From positions 42,847 through 106,846 of the forward strand of contig CANRPU010000010.1 of NCBI GenBank assembly GCA_947632555.1: a DNA stretch of 64,000 nucleotides, given 5' to 3'. This DNA is from an uncultured Lachnospiraceae bacterium (GTDB lineage Bacteria > Bacillota > Clostridia > Lachnospirales > Lachnospiraceae). The notes below the pieces were generated by a model. It searched no databases. It was not told the origin of the DNA and saw nothing but the letters and a program-made list of their open reading frames with translations. Of this stretch, positions 1-9,394 are shown one piece after another; the first letter of the stretch is position 1; each line of letters opens with the position of its first letter. The position numbers and the translations under genes were made by a program.

Positions 1-1
1 T

Positions 2-1966
2 TCCTATACGACGTTTGAGAGAAAGCTCCTCCGCGCGCAAATGGAGGGAGAAGACGCGGAAGCGGCGGCAGTGCTGGAATATCAGATCACCAATACAGGC
101 AGTCTGGCCGGCAGGGAGGTGCTGCAGATCTACCTGGAAGCGCCCCAGGGCAGGCTGGGAAAGCCCAGAAAGGTTCTGGCCGGATTCGCCAAGACCGCGC
201 TGCTGGAGCCGAAAGAGAGCGGATATCTGCGGCTGCGGATCCCCTTTCGGAAGTTCGCTTCTTACGATGACGGCGGAGCGACGGGAAACAGGTCCTGCTT
301 CGTATTGGAAGAAGGGGATTACCGTCTGCACGCGGGAAGGAACTGCCGCGATACGGAGGAGATTACCGCGGACGGAAAGGCGTTCTGGCATTTGGACAGA
401 CTGGTGGTAACGGAAAAGCTGCAGGAAGCGGCGGCTCCGGTCAGGGGGTTTACCAGAATGAAGCCGGAAGTGGCCGGCGCGGGCTATACCGTATCCTATG
501 AAGACGTGCCCCAGCGCGCGGTGGATATACGGAAAAGGATAGAGGAGAATCTGCCCCGGCCGCTGGCGGCCCCGGCAAAAGCGGCCGTGACTTTTCAGGA
601 TGTAAAAGCGGGAAACGCTTCTTTGGAGGATCTGGCGGCATCCCTTTCCCCGGAGGAAATGGCGGTTATGGTTCTGGGAGAGGGTATGTGCAACGCCAGA
701 GTGACGTCGGGGACCGCGGCGGCCTTCGGCGGTATCTGCGACGAGCTGACGGCAAGAGGGATCCCGGCCGCCTGCGCTTCGGACGGGCCTTCCGGTATCC
801 GCAGGGATACGGGAGAAAAGGCTTTCCAGCTGCCCATTGGCACCATGCTGGCCTGCAGCTTTGATGTGGAACTGATGGAGGAACTGTTTTACTTGGAAGG
901 GCTGGAGATACTGGAGAACCGGATCGATACGCTGCTGGGGCCCGGAATGAATATCCACCGTTATCCTGTAAACGGCAGAAATTTTGAATACTATTCTGAG
1001 GATCCTTATCTGACGGGCGCCATGGGGGCGGCCTGTGTCCGGGGACTGAACAGAGCGGGCGTGAGGGGCACGATCAAGCATTTCGCCTGCAATAACCAGG
1101 AAAAGGGGCGGCATACCGCGGATGCCGTGGTGTCGGAAAGGGCTCTGCGGGAAATTTACCTGCGCGGTTTTGAAATGGCGGTAAAAGAAGGCGGCGCCTG
1201 TTCCGTGATGACTACGTACAATCCGCTCAACGGCTTTCAGAATGCCTGCGGTTATGATCTGAATACCACCATTCTGCGGAAGGAATGGGGATACCGCGGG
1301 ATCGTGATGACGGACTGGTGGGCAAGGCTGAACAATGTGACGGAAGGCGGGGAAGCCGGCTGGACCGATGTGGTTTCTATGCTGCGTGCCCAGAATGATA
1401 TCTACATGGTAGTCAATAACAACGGCGCGGTAGTGAACCCCAAAAAGGAAGCGATCTTAAAGGCGCTGAAAACAGGGGAACTGACACAGGGAGAACTGCA
1501 GAGGAGCGCTCTGAATATCCTGCGTTTTCTGCTGTCCGTTCCGGCGGCGGAGCGGGAAGTCCGGGTGCCCGTGCCCGCGGCGGTCATGCCTCTTTCGGAT
1601 ATTGCCGAAAGCGAAAAACAGAAGGCGCGGTCTGACGGCCGGATTTCCGCAGAGCAGCTTGCCGCGGATCAAAACGGAGTTCTGCTCCGGGTGCGGAAGG
1701 AAGGGCTGTACAGCCTGCTGGCGGAATATACGGCAGCGGGAACGACCCGGGATCAGATGCTGCTACGCCTCAGCCTCAACGATGTACCGGCGGATCTGCA
1801 GACCAACGGCACCCACGGCCAGCGTTTGGTACAGCGGGTATGCCGGCTGCGGCTGCGGGAAGGATACTACCGGCTGACAGCGCGGCATTTAAGGCCCGGC
1901 ATCACATTGTTGTCCGTCCGGTTAACGGCGGCTGAAGGGGAAGAACATGGGAAGAGTAACGATTAA
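2..1966 (+). CDS. GH3 beta-glycosidase, permuted domain order, 5' end outside window
   Basis: Hydrolyses terminal beta-linked sugars from oligosaccharides. The reading frame is open from base 2, so the true start lies upstream; the first internal ATG is at 41. Counting from that ATG, residues 1-110 are a fibronectin-III-like domain of the kind that normally closes GH3 enzymes. A GH3 N-terminal barrel follows at about 190-500, with GRNFEYYSEDP, the KHF motif and a TDWW box whose Asp425 (codon 1313-1315) is the expected nucleophile. About 130 residues of beta-rich sequence finish the protein. The FnIII-before-barrel order matches permuted GH3 enzymes, in which the GH3 C-domain comes first; that part would lie upstream of the window. 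No signal peptide can be judged. The LacI gene starts inside its last codons, which suggests co-transcription. Family assignment is secure; the substrate is not known. Confidence 0.9.
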   Translation, partial: SYTTFERKLLRAQMEGEDAEAAAVLEYQITNTGSLAGREVLQIYLEAPQGRLGKPRKVLAGFAKTALLEPKESGYLRLRIPFRKFASYDDGGATGNRSCFVLEEGDYRLHAGRNCRDTEEITADGKAFWHLDRLVVTEKLQEAAAPVRGFTRMKPEVAGAGYTVSYEDVPQRAVDIRKRIEENLPRPLAAPAKAAVTFQDVKAGNASLEDLAASLSPEEMAVMVLGEGMCNARVTSGTAAAFGGICDELTARGIPAACASDGPSGIRRDTGEKAFQLPIGTMLACSFDVELMEELFYLEGLEILENRIDTLLGPGMNIHRYPVNGRNFEYYSEDPYLTGAMGAACVRGLNRAGVRGTIKHFACNNQEKGRHTADAVVSERALREIYLRGFEMAVKEGGACSVMTTYNPLNGFQNACGYDLNTTILRKEWGYRGIVMTDWWARLNNVTEGGEAGWTDVVSMLRAQNDIYMVVNNNGAVVNPKKEAILKALKTGELTQGELQRSALNILRFLLSVPAAEREVRVPVPAAVMPLSDIAESEKQKARSDGRISAEQLAADQNGVLLRVRKEGLYSLLAEYTAAGTTRDQMLLRLSLNDVPADLQTNGTHGQRLVQRVCRLRLREGYYRLTARHLRPGITLLSVRLTAAEGEEHGKSND

Positions 1967-2939
1967 AGAAGTGGCGAAGGAAGCCGGCGTGTCCATTTCC
2001 ACGGTGTCCAACGCGTTAAACGATGTGGACGTGCTGAATCCGGACACCAAGGCGCGCGTGCTGGAAGCGGCCAGGCGCCTGCACTATATCCCCAATCTGA
2101 ACGGCAAAAATTTAAAAAGCGGCGCCACCGGAGTGATCGGTATGTTTGTCACGCATTTGGGCGGTTACTACATGGGAGCTCTGGTGGATACCATATCGAA
2201 GGAATGCGCGGCGGAAGGATATGAGCTGAATGTGCTGGTGACCGGTAAGATACGGTCCGTGATGGTCAATCTGCTGGGACGCAGGGTGGACGGCGCCATT
2301 ATCGTAGACAGCGTTCTGACAGAGGAAGAAAAGAACATGTTGAAGGAAGCGGAACTGCCCATCGTGTACCTGAACCGTGAAGAGAAGGGCCCGTACCAGG
2401 CCAGCGTCTGCTTTGATTCTTATGAGGCCGGCAGGATAGCGGCGGATTACCTTCTGTATAGAGGAAAGACCAATCTGGGATTTATCGCGGGAAACGACAA
2501 TTACGACGGCCTTGAGCGCGGCAGAGGATTCTTCAGCGTCTTAAAAGAACGGGAAATCCCTTTCCGGGAAGAGTTTCAGATCCAGGGCGGTTTCATGCGG
2601 GATATATCCTATCAGAATACCCAGCGCTTTTTACGCCGTATGGGTTCCGATAAGGCCAATCTGCCCCAGGCCATATTCGCCGCCAATGACCAGAGCGCCA
2701 TAGGCTGTATGGAGGCCCTTACGCAGGCAGGCTGGCGCGTACCGGAAGATATCGGCGTGATCGGGTGCGACGATAATGAGCTGGACAATTATCTGCAGCC
2801 GCCCCTGACCACGATCCGCACCAATTTTGAAGAGCAGGGGATACGGGCGGCCAAAGCGCTGTTAAGTATGCTGGAAGGTGAAAAGGAAGGCCGCCTGTAC
2901 AAGCTGGACTGCCGTCTGATCCCCAGACAGTCCGTGTGA
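1947..2939 (+). CDS. LacI family transcriptional regulator
   Basis: A sugar-responsive repressor of 330 residues, the usual LacI/PurR length. Residues 3-25 form the LacI helix-turn-helix (VTIKEVAKEAGVSISTVSNA), followed by a hinge helix and a periplasmic-binding-protein-like effector domain (about 60-325) with typical FAANDQSAIG and GVIGCDDNELDNYLQPPLTTI segments. Its ATG lies 20 bp inside the 3' end of the GH3 gene in another frame, so the two are probably translationally coupled and the regulator most likely controls the glycosidase operon. The effector sugar cannot be read from the sequence. Confidence 0.93.
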   Translation: MGRVTIKEVAKEAGVSISTVSNALNDVDVLNPDTKARVLEAARRLHYIPNLNGKNLKSGATGVIGMFVTHLGGYYMGALVDTISKECAAEGYELNVLVTGKIRSVMVNLLGRRVDGAIIVDSVLTEEEKNMLKEAELPIVYLNREEKGPYQASVCFDSYEAGRIAADYLLYRGKTNLGFIAGNDNYDGLERGRGFFSVLKEREIPFREEFQIQGGFMRDISYQNTQRFLRRMGSDKANLPQAIFAANDQSAIGCMEALTQAGWRVPEDIGVIGCDDNELDNYLQPPLTTIRTNFEEQGIRAAKALLSMLEGEKEGRLYKLDCRLIPRQSV

Positions 2940-2957
2940 GATCCCGAAGACTGTGCC

Positions 2958-4280
2958 TTATGGGCGCTTTATGGAGCGGAAGAGCAGGAACAGAGCCAGG
3001 ATGTTGGGGAATACCATAATGGCGTTGACCAGATCGGTAAAGCTCCAGATCAGCCGCATGGGGAGGATGGCCCCTATGTAGATCATAACGATATAGACCA
3101 AGTGATAGGAGTGGACGCCTGTTTCCCCAAACAGATACGCCACTCCTTTTTCTCCCAGATAACACCAGCCCACCAGGGTCGCGAGGGCAAAAGCCATCAG
3201 GGACAGGGTGAGGAAAGTACCGCCCTGGGGCAGAAAGGCAAAGGCGGCATGCGTCAGTCCGCCGTCGGAATAACCGGCGGCGCTGCCGGGATGAGCCAGC
3301 ATACTGCTGACAATGGTCAGGCCGGTGAGCGTGCACATAACGATAGTATCCCAGAATACCGCCGTCATGGAGATCAGCGCCTGCCTTTCCGGCCGGGAAG
3401 AATCGGCCGCGCCCGCGGCAATGGCGGCGGTTCCGATACCCGCTTCATTGGTAAAAAGCCCTCTGGCGATACCGAAACGGGCGGCTAGGAGAAAGCCGCC
3501 TCCCACGAAACCGCCGCCCACAGCCTTGCCCGTAAAGGCAGAAGAAAGGATCGCGGCGAGGGAAGGCAGCAGAAAGCCGCGGTTCTGCCAGAGAAGGAGA
3601 AGGCAGGCCCCCATGTAGAGAAAACTCAGGGGCGGGACCAGTCTGGTACAGAATCTGCCAATGCTTTTGATCCCGCCGAGGATGACCATAGCGGTCAAGA
3701 CAGCGGCCGCCATACCTGTCAGGTGAGGAGAAAGATGCCAGGTGGAGAGGGCCGCATCCGCGATGGCAGAGGCCTGGGTAGTGCATCCGGCGCCAATGGC
3801 GGCGCATATGACGCATATGGCGTAAAATTTACCGAGTGTCATACCTAATTTTCCGGGCCGGACGCCCTGCTCCAGCACGTACATGGGACCCCCCACGCAG
3901 CTTCCGTCCGGCAGCTTTCTTTTATACAGACCGCTGAGATAGCACTCCGCGTAGGCGGTGGCCATGCCGAACAGACCGGTGAGGAAGCACCAGAAAAGCG
4001 CGCCGGGTCCGCCCAGCGCCACAGCGGTGGAAACGCCTACGATATTGCCGGTGCCCAGCGTGGCGGCCAGCGTTGTGGCCAGAGCCGCGAATCCGCTCAG
4101 CCCTCCGCCCGTTTTCTTTTTCTCAGGGGTAACGGACAGACGGAGAGCGTGAAAGAGGCGGCACTGGGGATGCAGCCGGAAAGTAAAAAAAAGGTGGGTG
4201 GCGGACAGCAGCAGAAGGACGGGACCGTTCCAGAGCAGTCCGTTGATATGTTCCAGACAGGAAATCAGCCATGCGGCCAT
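2958..4280 (-). CDS. Amino acid carrier, AGCS (sodium:alanine symporter) family
   Basis: An integral membrane sodium-coupled carrier for alanine or glycine. It has about ten hydrophobic segments and the AGCS signatures GTGNIVGVSTAVALGGPGALFW and a FTNEAGIGTA loop. The frame extends upstream to a TTG at 4322, but that stretch overlaps TATACT and TATAAT promoter-like boxes at 4305-4315. An ATG at 4280 is preceded by AAGAGG at proper spacing, so I start there (440 residues). It converges with the LacI gene, 18 bp apart, with no clear terminator hairpin between them. It stands alone and is divergent from clpB. The family is sure; the exact amino acid is not. Confidence 0.88.
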   Translation of the reverse strand: MAAWLISCLEHINGLLWNGPVLLLLSATHLFFTFRLHPQCRLFHALRLSVTPEKKKTGGGLSGFAALATTLAATLGTGNIVGVSTAVALGGPGALFWCFLTGLFGMATAYAECYLSGLYKRKLPDGSCVGGPMYVLEQGVRPGKLGMTLGKFYAICVICAAIGAGCTTQASAIADAALSTWHLSPHLTGMAAAVLTAMVILGGIKSIGRFCTRLVPPLSFLYMGACLLLLWQNRGFLLPSLAAILSSAFTGKAVGGGFVGGGFLLAARFGIARGLFTNEAGIGTAAIAAGAADSSRPERQALISMTAVFWDTIVMCTLTGLTIVSSMLAHPGSAAGYSDGGLTHAAFAFLPQGGTFLTLSLMAFALATLVGWCYLGEKGVAYLFGETGVHSYHLVYIVMIYIGAILPMRLIWSFTDLVNAIMVFPNILALFLLFRSIKRP

Positions 4281-4352
4281 AGGAAACCTCTTGAAAAAGG
4301 GATTATTATAGTATATGGACAAAGTTTTTAGAAAATGTTTATATTTTCCGTA

Positions 4353-4380
4353 TTGATTTTTATATCCCCTGTGTTATAGT
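4353..4380 (+). promoter_or_regulatory. Sigma-A type promoter of clpB
   Basis: TTGATT at 4353-4358 and TATAGT at 4375-4380 are separated by 16 bp, 38 bp ahead of the clpB ATG. No CIRCE inverted repeat is visible nearby, so HrcA control is not indicated. Confidence 0.65.
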
Positions 4381-4417
4381 GTCAATAGAACAAAGTGAAG
4401 GAAAGGGGGACATTCGC

Positions 4418-7000
4418 ATGAATATTTCAAAATTTACGCAGAAATCGGTGGAGGCGGTGGAAGGCTGCCAGAAACTGGCTTATGAATACGGAAATCAGGA
4501 AATCGAGCAGGAGCATCTGCTCTACAGTCTTTTAACCGTAGAAGACAGCCTGATACTGAAACTTGTGGAAAAAATGGAAATACAGAAGGAGCATTTCCTG
4601 AACAGAGTGGAAGAAGCGCTGAATAAACGGGTAAAAGTGCAGGGAGGCGAGCTCCATATCGGCCCGGACTTAAACAAGGCGCTGCTGGCGGCAGAGGACG
4701 AGGCGGCCAGACTGGGTGACGAGTATGTGTCGGTAGAGCATCTGTTCCTGTCCCTGTTAAAGCATCCCAATAAAGCGTTAAAAGAGCTGTTTCGGGAATA
4801 CGGCATTACGGAAGAACGTTTTCTGCAGGCGCTGTCCACCGTGCGGGGCAACCAGCGGGTAACCAACGACAATCCGGAGGCTACTTACGATACCCTGAAT
4901 AAATACGGGCAGGATCTGGTGGAGAAGGCAAGGTCGCAGAAGCTGGATCCCGTGATCGGACGGGACAGTGAGATCCGCAATGTGATACGGATCCTTTCTC
5001 GCAAGACCAAAAACAATCCGGTATTGATCGGAGAACCCGGCGTGGGAAAAACCGCCGTTGTGGAAGGGCTGGCCCAGAGGATCGTACGGGGAGATGTGCC
5101 CCAGGGATTAAAGGATAAAAAAATCTTCGCACTGGATATGGGCGCGCTGGTAGCCGGCGCCAAATACCGGGGCGAGTTTGAGGAGCGGCTGAAGGCCGTG
5201 CTGGAAGAAGTCAAAAAGAGCGAGGGCCAGATCCTTTTGTTTATCGACGAGCTGCATACCATTGTAGGCGCGGGCAAAACGGACGGGGCGCTGGATGCCG
5301 GCAATATGCTCAAGCCCATGCTGGCCAGAGGCGAACTGCACTGTATCGGCGCTACCACGCTGGATGAATACAGACAGTATATTGAAAAGGATGCGGCTCT
5401 GGAAAGGCGTTTTCAGCCCGTTATGGTGGAGGAACCTACCGTAGAGGACACCATTTCCATTCTGCGGGGATTAAAAGAGCGTTATGAGGTGTACCATGGC
5501 GTGAAGATCATGGACAACGCGCTGGTGAGCGCCGCCGTGCTTTCCAACCGGTATATTTCCGACAGATTCCTGCCGGATAAGGCCATTGACCTGGTGGATG
5601 AAGCCTGCGCGCTGATCAAAACGGAACTGGATTCCATGCCTACGGAGCTGGATGAACTGCAGAGGCGGATCATGCAGCTGGAGATCGAGGAGGCGGCCCT
5701 GAAAAAAGAGGATGACAGGCTGAGTATGGAAAGGCTGGAAAATCTTCAGAAAGAGCTGGCCGAGTGCAAAGAAAATTTCGCGGGCAGAAAAGCCCAGTGG
5801 GACAACGAAAAGGCTTCTGTTGACAAACTTTCCGGACTGCGGGAGGAGATCGACGCCGTAAACAGCCAGATCCAGATCGCCCAGAGAGAAGGAGATCTGG
5901 AAAAAGCTGCCGAACTTTCCTATGGCAGGCTGCCTTCTTTAAGAAAACAGCTGGAGCAGGAGGAAGAGCATATCCGCGCGGCGGGACATTCCCTGGTGCA
6001 TGAGAGCGTCAGCGATGAGGAGATCGCCCGCATTGTTTCCCGGTGGACGGGGATCCCGGTAGCGAAGCTGACGGAAAGCGAACGGAACAAAACCCTGCAT
6101 CTGGACGAAGAACTGCACAAAAGAGTGGTAGGGCAGGACGAGGGCGTCACCAAGGTGTCCGAGGCTATCATGCGCTCCAAGGCCGGTATCAAGGATCCCA
6201 CCAAGCCCATCGGCTCCTTCCTCTTCCTGGGCCCCACGGGCGTGGGCAAGACGGAGCTGGCAAAGGCGCTGGCGCAGGCGTTATTTGATGACGAGAGCAG
6301 TATGGTACGTATTGATATGAGCGAGTACATGGAAAAGTACGCGGTTTCCCGCCTGATCGGAGCGCCTCCCGGATACGTAGGCTATGAGGAGGGCGGACAG
6401 CTCACCGAAGCCGTCAGGAGAAAGCCTTACTCGGTAGTGCTCTTCGATGAGATCGAAAAGGCCCACCCGGACGTGTTCAATGTGCTTCTGCAGGTGCTGG
6501 ATGACGGGCGTATCACGGACTCCCAGGGCCGGACGGTGGACTTTAAGAACACGATCCTCATTATGACTTCCAATATCGGCGCCCAGTATCTGCTGGACGG
6601 CATCAGTGAAGAGGGAGAGATCCTGCCCGAAGCGGAAAAAGCAGTTATGGAAGAGCTGCGCGCTCATTTCAGACCGGAATTTCTGAACCGTCTGGACGAA
6701 ACCATTCTCTTTAAGCCACTGACCAAGGCCAACATCGGCAGCATCATCGGTCTGATCATCGCGGATCTGAACAGAAGGCTGGCGGACAGGGAGCTGACGG
6801 TGGTTCTTTCTGAGGAAGCGGAGAAGTTTATCGTAGAAAACGCCTACGATCCGGTATACGGCGCGAGGCCGCTGAAGCGCTATATCCAGAAGTATGTGGA
6901 AACCCTTTCCGCCAGACTGATCCTGGCAGATGAGGTAAGCGAGGGCTCCACCATAAAGATCGTGGTGGAAGACGGCAGGTTAAAAGCGAGAGCGGAATAA
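4418..7000 (+). CDS. clpB: ATP-dependent disaggregase ClpB
   Basis: A hexameric cytoplasmic AAA+ chaperone that pulls polypeptides out of aggregates together with DnaK. From the chosen start it has 860 residues, the normal length. Domains in order are the Clp N-domain repeats (1-145), AAA-1 with Walker A GEPGVGKT and Walker B LFIDELH, the M-domain coiled coil (about 400-525) that separates ClpB from ClpC or ClpA, AAA-2 with GPTGVGKT and [10 protein letters not shown], and the C-terminal D2-small domain. The frame is open from a GTG at 4379, but that codon overlaps the promoter's -10 box; the ATG at 4418 follows a GGGGG-type ribosome binding site and begins with the normal ClpB N-terminus. Confidence 0.97.
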   Translation: MNISKFTQKSVEAVEGCQKLAYEYGNQEIEQEHLLYSLLTVEDSLILKLVEKMEIQKEHFLNRVEEALNKRVKVQGGELHIGPDLNKALLAAEDEAARLGDEYVSVEHLFLSLLKHPNKALKELFREYGITEERFLQALSTVRGNQRVTNDNPEATYDTLNKYGQDLVEKARSQKLDPVIGRDSEIRNVIRILSRKTKNNPVLIGEPGVGKTAVVEGLAQRIVRGDVPQGLKDKKIFALDMGALVAGAKYRGEFEERLKAVLEEVKKSEGQILLFIDELHTIVGAGKTDGALDAGNMLKPMLARGELHCIGATTLDEYRQYIEKDAALERRFQPVMVEEPTVEDTISILRGLKERYEVYHGVKIMDNALVSAAVLSNRYISDRFLPDKAIDLVDEACALIKTELDSMPTELDELQRRIMQLEIEEAALKKEDDRLSMERLENLQKELAECKENFAGRKAQWDNEKASVDKLSGLREEIDAVNSQIQIAQREGDLEKAAELSYGRLPSLRKQLEQEEEHIRAAGHSLVHESVSDEEIARIVSRWTGIPVAKLTESERNKTLHLDEELHKRVVGQDEGVTKVSEAIMRSKAGIKDPTKPIGSFLFLGPTGVGKTELAKALAQALFDDESSMVRIDMSEYMEKYAVSRLIGAPPGYVGYEEGGQLTEAVRRKPYSVVLFDEIEKAHPDVFNVLLQVLDDGRITDSQGRTVDFKNTILIMTSNIGAQYLLDGISEEGEILPEAEKAVMEELRAHFRPEFLNRLDETILFKPLTKANIGSIIGLIIADLNRRLADRELTVVLSEEAEKFIVENAYDPVYGARPLKRYIQKYVETLSARLILADEVSEGSTIKIVVEDGRLKARAE

Positions 7001-7020
7001 ATTTATATTGGATAAAGGGC

Positions 7021-7048
7021 TTACAGATTCCGTGTTCTGCGGTATACT
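7021..7048 (+). promoter_or_regulatory. Promoter of the lipoprotein-barstar operon
   Basis: TTACAG at 7021-7026 and TATACT at 7043-7048 are 16 bp apart, about 47 bp before the lipoprotein ATG. The short clpB-to-operon gap holds no obvious terminator. Confidence 0.55.
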
Positions 7049-7094
7049 GTTAGACAGAACGAAAAACGATACTTGCGGAAGGAAACAGATCCTT

Positions 7095-7679
7095 ATGAAA
7101 AATGTACACAGAAAGCTCCGGCTGGCAGCGGCGCTTTTGCTGCTGTTGCTGCTTACGGCCTGCGCGGGAAACGCGGGCGGAGAAAAGCGGGAACCCGCAG
7201 GCCATCCTGAAACAGCGGCCACGGAAACGCGGACACCGGAGGAAACCCCGGCAGAACAGGAAACGCGGGTACCTGCGGATTCTGTGGAAGTCCCGGCGGG
7301 CGGGGAGCTGCCCGTGGAAGGCGGCAGTTATTACGATGTGGAAAATGTAGTGCTGTATCTGTACCTGTACGGAGAGCTGCCTCCCAATTATATCACCAAG
7401 GAGGAAGCGGAAGCCCTGGGCTGGAGCGGCGGCTCCGTGGAAAAATATGAAGCGGGAGCGGCTATTGGCGGTGACAGGTTCGGCAACAGGGAGGGATTGC
7501 TGCCCGCGGAGCGGGGACGTGAGTATACGGAATGCGATATCGATACTCTGGGAGCGGACACGAGAGGGGCCAAACGGCTGGTCTTTTCCAATGACGGGCT
7601 GTATTTTTACACCGCGGACCACTATGAGTCCTTTTCGGAAGTAGTTGTGTCGGAGGATTATCAGGTGGAGGTACGGTGA
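7095..7679 (+). CDS. Putative lipoprotein of unknown function
   Basis: A 194-residue secreted lipoprotein. It opens with a basic stretch (KNVHRKLR), a leucine-rich hydrophobic core and the lipobox LLTAC, so Cys would be lipidated by Lgt and cleaved by LspA. An acidic, Pro/Thr/Glu-rich spacer follows. The rest (from about residue 75) contains VENVVLYLYLYGELPPNYITKEEAEALGW and ends near FSNDGLYFYTADHYESFSEV. That mature part resembles the small secreted-ribonuclease (barnase-like) fold region often paired with barstar: 'LPPNYITKEEAEALGW' is the typical start of such domains. The start ATG at 7095 is chosen because it begins the signal peptide; the frame is open from 7008. The last base overlaps the barstar ATG. 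A secreted RNase identity is plausible from motif and neighbour, but remains inference. Confidence 0.7.
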   Translation: MKNVHRKLRLAAALLLLLLLTACAGNAGGEKREPAGHPETAATETRTPEETPAEQETRVPADSVEVPAGGELPVEGGSYYDVENVVLYLYLYGELPPNYITKEEAEALGWSGGSVEKYEAGAAIGGDRFGNREGLLPAERGREYTECDIDTLGADTRGAKRLVFSNDGLYFYTADHYESFSEVVVSEDYQVEVR

Positions 7680-7951
7680 TGGCGGAAGCGGAATATATTC
7701 TGGACTGCAGGGAAATGCTGGGAAAGAAGAAAGCCCACGCCTATCTGGCAGAGCAGCTTTCTTTCCCGCCCTACTATGGGAAAAATCTGGATGCGCTCTA
7801 TGACTGCCTGCGGGAAATGCCGCGGGCCCATATCATTCTGCGCTGCCCGGAGGCTTTCAAAGATGACGGGTATGGCAGGGCGCTGAAAAAAACTTTCTTT
7901 GACGCCATGGCGGACAATCCGCGGCTGACGGTAACGGAGGAGATCGGATGA
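7679..7951 (+). CDS. Barstar-family ribonuclease inhibitor
   Basis: A 90-residue cytoplasmic protein of barstar length. It carries the family pattern DCREMLGKKKAHAYLAEQLSFPPYYGKNLDALYDCLREM, where the YYGKNLDALYDCL helix and its Asp contact the barnase active site in the known family. The ATG at 7679 overlaps the lipoprotein stop (TGATG) and is preceded by GGAGG; a GTG one codon earlier is possible. Placement directly after a secreted protein with barnase-like sequence suggests it protects the cytoplasm from that enzyme before export. The DUF4250 gene starts within its stop codon. Confidence 0.85.
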   Translation: MAEAEYILDCREMLGKKKAHAYLAEQLSFPPYYGKNLDALYDCLREMPRAHIILRCPEAFKDDGYGRALKKTFFDAMADNPRLTVTEEIG

Positions 7952-8121
7952 TACCTAAAGACCCTGTATTATTATTGAGTTTTGTCAATCTGAAGCTTCG
8001 GGATTTTTATCCCGATCTGGAAGTGCTGTGCGATGAACTGAATCTGGACAGGAAGGAACTGGAAGAAAAGCTGGCAGGGATAGATTACCACTATGACGAA
8101 CGGACCAATCAATTCATTTAA
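7948..8121 (+). CDS. DUF4250 domain-containing small protein
   Basis: A 57-residue protein starting MIPKDPVLLLSFVNLKLRD and ending HYDERTNQFI, which matches the compact DUF4250 family common in Clostridia. Function is unknown. The ATGA overlap with the barstar stop and the 29-bp overlap with the following ASKHA gene support real translation within the operon. It is short and easily missed by ORF length cut-offs. Confidence 0.8.
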   Translation: MIPKDPVLLLSFVNLKLRDFYPDLEVLCDELNLDRKELEEKLAGIDYHYDERTNQFI

Positions 8122-9361
8122 AAAAGGGACCCGCTGTAAGATCTGCACAGGCTGCGGCAGGTGTTTCGGAGGCGGAAAGCCCGATGTGGTGTGTGCTTTT
8201 TTCCCGGAAGAACTTTTTCCCCCGCAATATCCCCCCATATCGGGAGAGAGCGGAGGGGAGGAAGAGGAGTGCGTAGCCGCGGCGGATATCGGGACTACCA
8301 CGATCGCCATGCAGCTAAGGCGGACAGCGGACGGCAGGATACTGGATACTTTCACGTGCCTGAATCCTCAGCGGAATTACGGAGCTGACGTGCTGTCCCG
8401 GATTGAGGCGGCGGAGCGGCCGGAAGCGGCACAGGATATGAAGAGAGCGGTAAGAGAGGCGCTGGGGCAGGGGATTTCCCGGTTTCGCAGGAGGCTGTCC
8501 GTACTGCAGATGCAGACGGCGGATACGGAAAAAAAGCCTGTGCTGAAACGTCTGGTGATCGCGGGCAATACCACCATGGCGCATCTTTTTATGGGATATG
8601 ATGTCAGCGGGATGGGGCGCTATCCCTTTACGCCCTGTACGCTTTCCGCCGTGAGGACCCGTTTCCTGGAACTGGATACGCTGGTGATGCCGGGAGCCTC
8701 TGCCTTTATCGGCGGGGATATCGTGGCGGATATCCATGCGCTGCGTATGGACGAAAGGGAAGAGATCACGCTGCTTCTGGACCTGGGGACCAACGGAGAG
8801 ATGGTGCTGGGAAACAGGAACAGACTGGTGGCGGCGGCCGCGGCGGCGGGGCCGGCTTTTGAAGGAAGCGGCGGAACATACGGAGCGGACCTGATGGCGC
8901 TGACGGCCCGCCTGCTGGAGGAAGGGCTGCTGGACAGCACGGGACTGCTCGCGGAGCCGTATTTTACCAACGGCGTGGAGATAGGAGGGGTGCGGCTGAC
9001 AGGCCGCCATATCCGGCAGCTGCAGATGGCGAAATCCGCGATCGCCACGGGGATCCGCATCCTGTGCGGCAAATACGGGATAACCGATATGGGCTCCGTG
9101 GCCGGGGTATGGCTGGCAGGCGGAATGGGGTATTATCTGGACGCGAAAGCGGCGGCGGCTGTGGGGCTTTTTCCCCGGGAACTGGAAGACCGTACCCGGC
9201 CGGTGGGCAACGCGGTTTTGGAGGGCGCTTTTTTATACGGCAGGGAAGACGCGGCCGGCGCGCCTCCGAAAGTACCCGCCATAGAGGTATATAATCTGGC
9301 GGAAGAACCTGATTTTCAGGAAAAATATATTGCAGGCATGGAACTGTGTCCCTGCAAATAA
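8093..9361 (+). CDS. ASKHA-domain (DUF4445) protein, RACo-like reductive activator
   Basis: Members of this family use ATP to drive reductive activation of corrinoid or other low-potential metalloproteins. Residues 60-410 carry the ASKHA ATPase fold with AAADIGTTTIAMQL (phosphate-1), the LNPQRNYGADVLSRI segment typical of DUF4445, LLLDLGTNGEM and AGPAFEGSGG. The usual N-terminal [2Fe-2S] ferredoxin domain of RACo is missing. Instead residues 15-35 hold a cysteine cluster (CKICTGCGRC then Cys), which might bind an iron-sulfur cluster. At 422 residues it is shorter than full RACo (about 600). The ATG at 8093 is the only usable start before the cysteines. No corrinoid methyltransferase is nearby, so the target is unknown. 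Confidence 0.8.
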   Translation: MTNGPINSFKKGTRCKICTGCGRCFGGGKPDVVCAFFPEELFPPQYPPISGESGGEEEECVAAADIGTTTIAMQLRRTADGRILDTFTCLNPQRNYGADVLSRIEAAERPEAAQDMKRAVREALGQGISRFRRRLSVLQMQTADTEKKPVLKRLVIAGNTTMAHLFMGYDVSGMGRYPFTPCTLSAVRTRFLELDTLVMPGASAFIGGDIVADIHALRMDEREEITLLLDLGTNGEMVLGNRNRLVAAAAAAGPAFEGSGGTYGADLMALTARLLEEGLLDSTGLLAEPYFTNGVEIGGVRLTGRHIRQLQMAKSAIATGIRILCGKYGITDMGSVAGVWLAGGMGYYLDAKAAAAVGLFPRELEDRTRPVGNAVLEGAFLYGREDAAGAPPKVPAIEVYNLAEEPDFQEKYIAGMELCPCK

Positions 9362-9394
9362 AATGTAGCAAGCAACAAAAAAGCGTGAGCGGCA

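Noticed and set aside
4280..4322. TTG start of the symporter gene at 4322
   Set aside because: The stretch overlaps TATACT/TATAAT boxes and lacks a ribosome binding site; the ATG at 4280 has one.
4323..4417. CIRCE/HrcA operator before clpB
   Set aside because: No TTAGCACTC-N9-GAGTGCTAA-like repeat is present.
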